Shown: piece by piece, positions 1 to 4,915 of the stretch
Layout: every line of letters begins with the position of its first letter
How positions within the stretch are numbered: position 1 is the first letter of the stretch
Origin: Bacteroidales bacterium
Lineage (GTDB): Bacteria; Bacteroidota; Bacteroidia; Bacteroidales; F082
Reading direction: 5' to 3'
DNA length: 5,048 bases
Assembly (NCBI GenBank): GCA_020853175.1
Contig: JADYZK010000447.1
Span: forward strand, 1-5,048
The notes under the pieces: model-generated
The model's database searches: none
What the model was told of the DNA's origin: nothing
Seen by the model: the letters and a program-made list of their open reading frames with translations, nothing else
Position numbers and translations under genes: made by a program

Positions 1-65
1 ACAACGGAGATTACCAATAAGGTACTCACCATGTTGAAAAAATTTGATTCCCTTTTGCCTGCCAT
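1..65 (-). CDS. rnfG: RnfG, electron transport complex subunit G (N-terminal fragment, runs off the left edge)
   Basis: The first 21 codons of a gene start at an ATG (63-65) and read MAGKRESNFFNMVSTLLVIS before the window ends. A short basic/polar head followed by a hydrophobic stretch after 'FFNMVSTL' matches the usual start of RnfG, which opens with a single membrane-spanning helix before a periplasmic flavin domain. RnfG normally carries FMN covalently bound to a Thr in an SGAT-type motif, but that part lies outside the window. The gene follows rnfD after a 26-bp gap (66-91) on the same strand, exactly where rnfG sits in rnfBCDGEA operons. No Shine-Dalgarno is visible; the upstream bases are AT-rich, as is common in Bacteroidota. 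Identity rests on operon position and the short N-terminus, so it is probable rather than proven. Confidence 0.82.
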   Translation of the reverse strand, partial: MAGKRESNFFNMVSTLLVISV

Positions 66-91
66 TTTAAATATATGTTAGGATGGATGAA

Positions 92-1093
92 TTACTTTTT
101 TACAAGACCAAAACGTTTGGGCTTGAACGCGTTATTGATGAGAGGAGTAAAGGCATTCATGATGAGAATGGCAAAAGAAATACCCTCTGGATAGGCACCC
201 CACAAACGTATAATGATCGTAATGAGGCCTATACCGACGCCAAAAACGATTTTCCCGCTGAGGTTCATTGGGGAACTGACCATGTCCGTTGCCATAAAAA
301 TGGCTCCCAACATCAATCCACCCGAAAAAAGATGAAAACTCGGTTCGATATAATGTTGGGGATCAATGAGATGAAAGATTTCTGCCATGATAAAAACCGT
401 CAGGATGATCGAAACAGGAACTTGCCAATCAATTACTTTTCTGATCACCATAAAAATACCTCCTATGATAAGTGCAATGGCCGAAACTTCGCCCAACGAA
501 CCACTCATATTGCCCATTAAACGATCGAGATATTGCGGCATTTGGGGATCGGCCAAAATTTGGTCCACTGTTTTACCTGCACCCACACCTTCTTTCAACA
601 ATCCTAAAGCAGTTGGGCCGGTGATGGCATCGGTAAGATGACTTGCAAACAAGGGTTTGGCTACAGGCCAGCTTGTCATTTGAACCGGAAAGGATATCAA
701 CATGAACACACGACCCACCAATGCAGGATTGAACGGGTTTTTTCCTAAGCCGCCAAACGACATTTTGGCCACCCCGATGGTTACCAATGCACCTGCCACC
801 AGCATCCAAGCCGGCACATTGGCCGGAACGTTAAAGGCGAGTAAAATTCCTGCCACAGCTGCCGAGCCATCGGTGATGGTTATGGGACCTTTGATAAGGT
901 ATTTTTGAATGACATATTCAAAAAATATACTTGCGCCAACCGCGATGAGCATGACCCTAAGCGCATCAAGTCCAAAGAAATAGATTGAAACCAACATGGC
1001 TGGCACCATCGCGTAAACAACGGTTAGCATGATCTTTTTAACATTCTCCTCCCCGTGCACATGCGGAGATCCTGAAATGGTGAATAAACTCAT
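92..1093 (-). CDS. rnfD: RnfD, membrane flavoprotein subunit of the Rnf ion-pumping complex
   Basis: This 333-residue polytopic membrane protein is a normal-length RnfD (NqrB/RnfD family). The N-terminus has the family's SPHVHGEENVKKIM segment (9-22), followed by helices at roughly 21-40, 44-63, 77-91 and 95-109. The conserved GGLGKNPFNPALVGR segment is at 114-128. Residues 155-163 (DAITGPTAL) align with the family motif where FMN is attached to Thr through a phosphoester by ApbE; the predicted flavin-bearing residue is Thr161. SGSLGEVSA (197-205), FMATDMVSSPMN (266-277) and RLWGAYPEGISFAIL (296-310) are further RnfD signatures, with four to five more helices between 203 and 320. In the complex, RnfD carries electrons through the membrane. 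The ATG start lies 8 bp after the rnfC stop, so translation is probably coupled. One oddity is Pro160 directly before the flavin Thr, where Ala is usual. Confidence 0.96.
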   Translation of the reverse strand: MSLFTISGSPHVHGEENVKKIMLTVVYAMVPAMLVSIYFFGLDALRVMLIAVGASIFFEYVIQKYLIKGPITITDGSAAVAGILLAFNVPANVPAWMLVAGALVTIGVAKMSFGGLGKNPFNPALVGRVFMLISFPVQMTSWPVAKPLFASHLTDAITGPTALGLLKEGVGAGKTVDQILADPQMPQYLDRLMGNMSGSLGEVSAIALIIGGIFMVIRKVIDWQVPVSIILTVFIMAEIFHLIDPQHYIEPSFHLFSGGLMLGAIFMATDMVSSPMNLSGKIVFGVGIGLITIIIRLWGAYPEGISFAILIMNAFTPLINNAFKPKRFGLVKK

Positions 1094-1095
1094 CG

Positions 1096-1115
1096 TATTT
1101 TCTATTTTCTATTTC
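1096..1115 (-). repeat. Heptamer tandem repeat across the rnfC stop / rnfD start junction
   Basis: On the plus strand TATTTTC occurs twice in tandem (1096-1102, 1103-1109), followed by a shortened TATTTC (1110-1115). In the mRNA this is an A-rich GAAAATA-type repeat that covers the last codons of rnfC, its TAG stop (1102-1104), and most of the 8-bp spacer before the rnfD ATG. A-rich, unstructured sequence upstream of the start often supports initiation in Bacteroidota, so it may act as the ribosome entry region for rnfD. This function is inferred. Confidence 0.5.
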
Positions 1116-2436
1116 TGATTAATTGACCGGTCTTTTGCTTGCCCAAACGTAAATAATCGAGCAAGGGCAACCCCGAAGGACAGGTAAACTGACATGAACC
1201 ACATTCGATACAATCCATAATCTGTTCTTTTTCAGCTCTTTCGTACAAACCTAATTTCGATAATTTGGATAAAAGAAAAGGTTCCAAACCCATCGGACAA
1301 ACCACAGTACACTTGGAGCATCGGATACAAGTTTTTGGCGTAGGCCGTTTGCTTTCTTCGTTTTTAAGCAACAAAATTCCCGATGAACCCTTTACTACCG
1401 GAACATCAGGAGTGCTTAACGATTTTCCCATCATAGGACCTCCGTTGATGAGCTTTCCGGTGTCTTCTGGCATCCCACCGGCGGCGGCAATCAAATCTGA
1501 AATGGGTGTTCCAACCCGAACCAAAAAGTTGGATGGATGGGTAAGATTTTTACCTGTAATCGTTACCACACGCTCAATCAAGGGTTTGTTTTTTTGAACG
1601 GCTTCATAAACAGCAAAAGCGGTGCCTACATTGGAAACCACACAACCCACTTCGATGGGCAGTTTTCCAGAAGGCACTTCGCGATTGACACAGGCCTTAA
1701 TCAATTGTTTTTCGCCTCCTTGCGGATATTTTACTTTAAGTGGCTGAATTTGGATACCCTTATAAGATTGAGCCAACTGACTGAGTTTTGCAATGGCATC
1801 GGGCTTGTTGTTTTCAATACCGATCACCGCTTTTTCGGTATCAAGTGCCCGCATCATAATGCTAACACCCACCAAAATTTCATCGCCTTTTTCGAGCATC
1901 ATGCGATGATCGGAGGTGAGATAAGGTTCACATTCAACTCCATTAATGATGAGATACTCAGCTTTTTTACCATCTGGGATCATCATTTTTACATGAGTTG
2001 GAAAAGTTGCGCCACCCAAACCCACCAAGCCGCACTCCTTAATTCTTGCAACAATTTCACTTTTTGAAAGTTTAATTTCCCTCTCAATAGTGCCACTCGT
2101 ATCAATGTCGTCAGCCCATTCGTCGCCTGTAACATCAAGAAAAATAGCTTGACGACGGTAGCCGGAGGCATCCAAAGCATCGTCAATCTTCAAAATTTTT
2201 CCACTTGCCGGAGCATGAATATTGGACGAAATAAAAGCTTCGCCGCGCGCAATCAACTGACCGGTTTTTACCTCATCACCCTTTTTCACGATCGGTTTGG
2301 GAGGCACGCCTAAGTTTTGACCTAAAGGAATAATCAATTGTTTGGGTAAAGGCAGTGTTCTAATGGCAACCTGATCTGTGAGTTTATTTTCATGAGGATG
2401 AACACCTCCAATGGTAAATGTTTTCAACTTGTTCAT
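1102..2436 (-). CDS. rnfC: RnfC, NADH/FMN and 4Fe-4S subunit of the Rnf complex
   Basis: This 444-residue peripheral subunit exchanges electrons with NAD(H). The N-terminus has the family's TFTIGGVHPHENKLT (6-20). A lipoyl-like/biotinyl-like fold region follows, with KKGDEVKTGQ and the HAPASGK turn (about 51-80). The glycine-rich GLVGLGGATFPTH (136-148) and NGVECEPYLTSDHR (165-178) form the NADH/FMN-binding (Complex1_51K-like) domain. A SLBB-like region follows at about 285-340. Two CxxCxxCxxxCP clusters hold 4Fe-4S centres: Cys370/373/376/380 and Cys409/412/415/419. The protein ends soon after, without the long Ala/Lys-rich tail of enterobacterial RsxC. I chose the ATG at 2434-2436 rather than an upstream in-frame TTG at 2496. 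The family's conserved N-terminus begins right at this ATG, and the longer version would overlap the rnfB coding end. The gap from the rnfB stop is 13 bp. Confidence 0.97.
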   Translation of the reverse strand: MNKLKTFTIGGVHPHENKLTDQVAIRTLPLPKQLIIPLGQNLGVPPKPIVKKGDEVKTGQLIARGEAFISSNIHAPASGKILKIDDALDASGYRRQAIFLDVTGDEWADDIDTSGTIEREIKLSKSEIVARIKECGLVGLGGATFPTHVKMMIPDGKKAEYLIINGVECEPYLTSDHRMMLEKGDEILVGVSIMMRALDTEKAVIGIENNKPDAIAKLSQLAQSYKGIQIQPLKVKYPQGGEKQLIKACVNREVPSGKLPIEVGCVVSNVGTAFAVYEAVQKNKPLIERVVTITGKNLTHPSNFLVRVGTPISDLIAAAGGMPEDTGKLINGGPMMGKSLSTPDVPVVKGSSGILLLKNEESKRPTPKTCIRCSKCTVVCPMGLEPFLLSKLSKLGLYERAEKEQIMDCIECGSCQFTCPSGLPLLDYLRLGKQKTGQLIRNRK

Positions 2437-2449
2437 ACAAAAAGGTTGC

Positions 2450-3406
2450 TTATGCTTTGTTTTCGGTATTTGGCTTATTCTCTTCAGAAACAACAACTTC
2501 GCTCGTAGTCACAACTTCATTTGTTGCTTTTTGAACTTTTTTAGGCTCTGTTTCGGTTGTTTCCACTTTCACTTTCCTGAGTGGGAAATTGATTTCATGG
2601 ATAGCATCGGTAGGGCAAACTTCGACGCATTTGCGACACAATTTGCATTTTTCAAAATCAATATAAGCCAAGTTATCAGCCATGGTGATGGCATCGTAGG
2701 GACAAACCTGTTGGCATTTTGAGCAACCGATGCAGGCCACCGAACAATTCTTTTTGGCAATGCCGCCCTTTTCTTTGTTGATGCAGCTCACAAAAATACG
2801 CTTGTCTTTTTTGCCCTTATTTCTTAGCTCGATAATACCTCTGGGACAAGCTTTTACGCAAGCACCGCAAGCCACACATTTATCGTTTACCACCGGCAGC
2901 CCCGTTTCGGAATTCATGTGAATGGCATCAAAATCGCAGGACCTCACACAATCGCCTAAGCCTAAACAACCAAATTGACAGCCGCCTTCGCCAGAAAATA
3001 AATTATGAGCAAAAGCACAACTCGCCGGTCCTTCATACTTCACTTTAGAAGGCGAATGCGCGTGCGATCCATTGCAACGAATTACAGCAATCATAGGCTC
3101 TTGATCTTCAACCTCCAACTGAAGAATAGCCGCCACCCGTTTCATCACATCGTTTCCACCCACAGGACAGTTTAAACCTTCAAGACTTTGAGTATCATTG
3201 GCCGCTTTCACTGTTACCTCGGCAAAATTTCGGCAACCAGGAAAACCACATCCTCCACAATTGGCCTTGGGCAAAGCGTCTTCAACCAGGTCAATACGCG
3301 GATCTTCAATTACTTTAAACTTCTGTGCCACAAAGTATAATATAATGGCCAGAACCGTACCTAACAAACCTAAAGTGAGCAAGGTAAAAAGCAAAATATC
3401 GTTCAC
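2450..3406 (-). CDS. rnfB: RnfB, multi-cluster iron-sulfur subunit of the Rnf complex
   Basis: This 318-residue iron-sulfur protein is the probable entry point for ferredoxin electrons. A single N-terminal helix (about 4-26) anchors it in the membrane. The Fe-S domain (PF04060 type) follows with NCGGCGFPGC and Cys50/53/58 plus Cys80. The middle holds Cys111, Cys130 and Cys143/147/153/157, the longer anaerobe-type RnfB layout. Three ferredoxin-like CxxCxxCxxxCP motifs follow at Cys177/180/183/187, Cys225/228/231/235 and Cys254/257/260/264, with further Cys at 208 and 221. The last 35 residues (about 284-318) are a low-complexity Thr/Glu/Lys/Val tail with no recognised domain. The start is a GTG (3404-3406): an in-frame TAA lies a short way upstream, no ATG precedes the membrane helix, and 'NDILLFTLLTLG' fits the family N-terminus. 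It is the first gene of the rnf operon, 331 bp downstream of rseC. Confidence 0.97.
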   Translation of the reverse strand: MNDILLFTLLTLGLLGTVLAIILYFVAQKFKVIEDPRIDLVEDALPKANCGGCGFPGCRNFAEVTVKAANDTQSLEGLNCPVGGNDVMKRVAAILQLEVEDQEPMIAVIRCNGSHAHSPSKVKYEGPASCAFAHNLFSGEGGCQFGCLGLGDCVRSCDFDAIHMNSETGLPVVNDKCVACGACVKACPRGIIELRNKGKKDKRIFVSCINKEKGGIAKKNCSVACIGCSKCQQVCPYDAITMADNLAYIDFEKCKLCRKCVEVCPTDAIHEINFPLRKVKVETTETEPKKVQKATNEVVTTSEVVVSEENKPNTENKA

Positions 3407-3448
3407 GTTATATACTTTTAAATTAAAACTTATGCGTTGTTAATGCAA

Positions 3449-3470
3449 CTGCGCCGCAGCACTTAGCGCA
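3449..3470 (-). other. GC-rich hairpin in the predicted rnfB leader
   Basis: A short GC-rich island in an otherwise AT-rich leader contains two overlapping inverted repeats. CTGCGCCGCAG (3449-3459) is a perfect palindrome around a central C. TGCGC (3450-3454) pairs with GCGCA (3466-3470) across an 11-base loop. The two foldings exclude each other. The island lies just downstream of the predicted -7 box, so it would sit at the extreme 5' end of the rnfB transcript, where a hairpin could stabilise the mRNA. That role is inference; the symmetry is directly visible. Confidence 0.4.
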
Positions 3471-3471
3471 A

Positions 3472-3479
3472 CAAAAGTA
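3472..3479 (-). promoter_or_regulatory. Candidate -7 promoter box for the rnf operon
   Basis: The minus strand reads TACTTTTG, an exact match to the Bacteroidota housekeeping -7 consensus TAnnTTTG. Transcription would begin a few bases downstream, at about 3466-3468, giving a leader of about 60 nt before the rnfB GTG. A -33 element is not convincing: the region around 3497-3508 has no clear TTG at the usual spacing. Position in the right intergenic region and correct orientation support it; the weak -33 lowers confidence. Confidence 0.55.
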
Positions 3480-3534
3480 AATTAATTGTATAGAATCTTA
3501 ATGCGAACTGCAAGCCAGACGACATCAGATTATC

Positions 3535-3550
3535 TTATTGATATATAGAT
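3535..3550. repeat. Imperfect direct repeat, left copy
   Basis: TTATTGATATATAGAT on the plus strand resembles the right copy at 3685-3702. The last 10 bases (ATATATAGAT) are identical; the rest differs by one substitution and a 2-base indel. The two copies flank the nested inverted repeat centred on 3607. AT-rich sequence produces such matches by chance, so this is tentative. Confidence 0.35.
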
Positions 3551-3561
3551 AGTTGAAAATT

Positions 3562-3657
3562 ATTTACTGCTAAATATACTATCCATAATATTTGAAACCT
3601 ATTGATAATCAATAGTATTATGGAGTTGTTTAGAAACCTTCTAAATTAACAGTAAAT
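3562..3657. repeat. Nested inverted repeats around a perfect 17-bp palindrome
   Basis: The core CTATTGATAATCAATAG (3599-3615) is a perfect palindrome with 8-bp arms around A3607. Outside it, TCCATAATA (3582-3590) pairs perfectly with TATTATGGA (3616-3624), leaving an 8-base bulge (3591-3598) on the left. Further out, CTAAA (3570-3574) pairs with TTTAG (3629-3633), and ATTTACTG (3562-3569) pairs with CAGTAAAT (3650-3657), with unpaired bases mostly on the right. In total 30 base pairs share a single centre. The 17-bp core alone looks like a dimeric regulator's operator. The whole could be a folded RNA at the 3' end of the rseC transcript or the relic of a small inverted-repeat element. There is no T run after the stem on the minus strand, so it is not a standard terminator. 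Confidence 0.6.
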
Positions 3658-3684
3658 CAGTTATTTAGAACATTAATAAACAAC

Positions 3685-3702
3685 TTATCGAAATATATAG
3701 AT
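3685..3702. repeat. Imperfect direct repeat, right copy
   Basis: TTATCGAAATATATAGAT on the plus strand is the partner of 3535-3550. Just inside the pair, AGTTG (3551-3555) and CAACT (3681-3685) are inverted relative to each other, which extends the symmetry of the region weakly outward. Repeats flanking an inverted-repeat unit could be target-site duplications or extra binding sites; neither can be shown here. Confidence 0.35.
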
Positions 3703-3737
3703 TTTTGATTTGGTCTTAATAGTCGGGTATATCTGAA

Positions 3738-4178
3738 TCAAATCCCTGATTCGACTTGGAAGGGTTTTACGGCAAAAACGAACTTGTCGTTTAACCTGTC
3801 GCGCATCAAATACAAAACAAGGTAATAAGGAACCAGTACACCAATCGCGACGAGCCCAGCAGTTCCCTCGCCGAAACCATTAACTATAAACACAATAAGT
3901 GTAATTAGCATCACAAGGAAAGGGAAAATATATCCAAAAAAAACAGCAAGGGTTCCCAGCTCGCGTTTCATTAAAACTGTAACTTGTTGGCCGATTTGAT
4001 AAACATCGTTCAAACTTTTTCTTACGATTACGATCTTTTCTTCCATGTCGGCAGCACTGCAAGCACCTTTGGCATGACAAGCGGCGCAAGCCGATTGCGT
4101 CAGCATCCTCACTTCCAAGTTGTTGTCATGTACAGTTAAAACCACTCCGGGATGTTCGATAATTTCAGAAGTTGACAT
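3738..4178 (-). CDS. rseC: RseC/MucC-family membrane protein (SoxR-reducing system RseC type)
   Basis: This 146-residue protein matches the RseC/MucC family in layout. A small N-terminal domain starts at 'EHPGVVLTV' and contains a Cys motif (Cys31, Cys34, Cys40; C-x2-C-x5-C in SACAACHAKGACSA). It is followed by two membrane helices at about 74-99 and 105-125 and a short basic tail. In enterobacteria RseC works with the Rsx (Rnf) complex to reduce the SoxR Fe-S cluster and also affects sigma-E signalling; Bacteroidota copies commonly sit upstream of rnf genes, and the role there is not settled. The extra upstream Cys of E. coli RseC is absent. I start the gene at the ATG (4176-4178) rather than at a TTG three codons upstream. 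It begins 21 bp after the SDR stop, suggesting co-transcription with it. A 331-bp gap separates it from rnfB. Confidence 0.9.
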   Translation of the reverse strand: MSTSEIIEHPGVVLTVHDNNLEVRMLTQSACAACHAKGACSAADMEEKIVIVRKSLNDVYQIGQQVTVLMKRELGTLAVFFGYIFPFLVMLITLIVFIVNGFGEGTAGLVAIGVLVPYYLVLYLMRDRLNDKFVFAVKPFQVESGI

Positions 4179-4199
4179 TTTACTCAAAATTAAACATAA

Positions 4200-4883
4200 C
4201 TAAGGTGTAGAACTCGAAATAGGCAGAATCTTTCCATTGATAAAACGTCCGGTTTCGGTAGCAAAATGGTGGATGAAAGCAGCCATCTCTAATGCACTCA
4301 CCGGTGCCTGAAAACCCGGAAAAGCCTGTGCCAACATTTCGGTTTGGGCAGCGCCTAAAGCCAAACAGTTAACATGTATATGACTGTCTTTCAGCTCTTC
4401 TGCCAGACACTCTGACAAAATAGCCAAGGCTCCTTTGCTGGCACTGTACAACGACAAACCACTAAATTTCGCACTGCCTTGATAGCCGCCCATGCTTCCA
4501 ATATTTACGATATGTGCATCGCGAGTGAAAAATGGAATCAAAGCTTGTGTCAACAAAAAAGGTGCCTTAACCTGTATTGCAAACATGGCATCAAAATCAG
4601 CTGATGACAACGAATGAAAGGGTTTATTCACCAAAAATCCGGCATTGTTGATCAAAATTAAAGGTCGAAAATCTAACAAATTAACAGTTTTGACCACCTC
4701 ATCCACAAAACTTGAATCGGCCATATCGAGCGACAAAGGAATCACATTTCCATTAGCAGCAACAGTTTCAAGTGGTTTGATGTTTCTTGTAACAGCCAAA
4801 ACACGGTTTTCGGGCTCTGCAGCAAACAGCTTCACGAGCTCAAAACCAATTCCCCGGCTGCATCCTGTAATTACAATATCCAT
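4200..4883 (-). CDS. Short-chain dehydrogenase/reductase (SDR), probably NADP(H)-dependent
   Basis: This 227-residue classical SDR has a Rossmann fold. The cofactor loop TGCSRGIG is at 6-13, and Arg10 and Arg33 (after beta-strand 2) suggest a preference for NADP(H). Asp53 (LSLDMAD) fits the adenine-binding position and NNAG is at 79-82. Catalytic Ser130 (NIGSMGG), Tyr146 and Lys150 (YSASK) are intact. Position 104, where classical SDRs have a structural/catalytic Asn ('N-V-K-A-P-F'), is Gln here (IQVKAPFLL). It is slightly shorter than the usual 250 residues, mainly at the C-terminus, which ends in NGKILPISSSTP. The substrate cannot be predicted. The ATG start fits because the first beta-strand begins immediately. 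It lies 32 bp after the upstream Hsp70-like gene and 21 bp before rseC. No functional link to Rnf is evident. Confidence 0.93.
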   Translation of the reverse strand: MDIVITGCSRGIGFELVKLFAAEPENRVLAVTRNIKPLETVAANGNVIPLSLDMADSSFVDEVVKTVNLLDFRPLILINNAGFLVNKPFHSLSSADFDAMFAIQVKAPFLLTQALIPFFTRDAHIVNIGSMGGYQGSAKFSGLSLYSASKGALAILSECLAEELKDSHIHVNCLALGAAQTEMLAQAFPGFQAPVSALEMAAFIHHFATETGRFINGKILPISSSTP

Positions 4884-4915
4884 TTTGAAATTTAATTTCT
4901 GAAAAACAACTGAAC

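Larger units (their letters stand above)
3407..3737. other. 331-bp AT-rich non-coding region between rseC and rnfB
   Basis: Both flanking genes are on the minus strand, so this stretch must hold the end of the rseC unit and probably the leader and promoter of rnfB. I find no credible gene; only tiny ORFs of 8-9 codons occur. What it does hold is listed separately: a -7 promoter box (3472-3479), a GC-rich hairpin (3449-3470), nested inverted repeats around 3607, and imperfect direct repeats at 3535-3550 and 3685-3702. Apart from the hairpin it is clearly more AT-rich than the flanking coding sequence. No strong intrinsic terminator (GC-rich stem followed by a T run) is visible for the rseC unit, so read-through into rnf remains possible. 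Confidence 0.8.

Noticed and set aside
83..520. A 145-codon open frame on the plus strand opposite rnfD
   Set aside because: It is antisense to a well-supported membrane protein, and its polar His/Asn/Lys-rich translation looks like a shadow of hydrophobic codons.
1537..2067. A 176-codon open frame on the plus strand opposite rnfC
   Set aside because: It lies wholly antisense to a clear rnfC, has no recognisable domain, and its composition fits a shadow of the opposite strand.
2437..2496. A 20-codon N-terminal extension of rnfC from a TTG
   Set aside because: The extension overlaps the rnfB coding end, and the RnfC family's conserved N-terminus begins at the ATG at 2434-2436.
3407..3737. 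Tiny ORFs of 8-9 codons in the intergenic region, considered as leader peptides
   Set aside because: They lie away from the predicted leader or on the wrong strand and show no codon runs suggesting attenuation.
3407..3737. Riboswitch, tRNA or CRISPR in the intergenic region
   Set aside because: No regularly spaced repeats, tRNA-like cloverleaf or conserved riboswitch core was recognised by eye.
3735..3752. A small hairpin GAATCA/TGATTC overlapping the rseC stop, considered as a terminator
   Set aside because: The stem is only 6 bp and AT-rich with no following T run on the minus strand, so it is not a convincing terminator.
4179..4187. A TTG start for rseC three codons upstream
   Set aside because: An ATG follows at 4176-4178 and the family's conserved region starts well after it, so the TTG is not needed.
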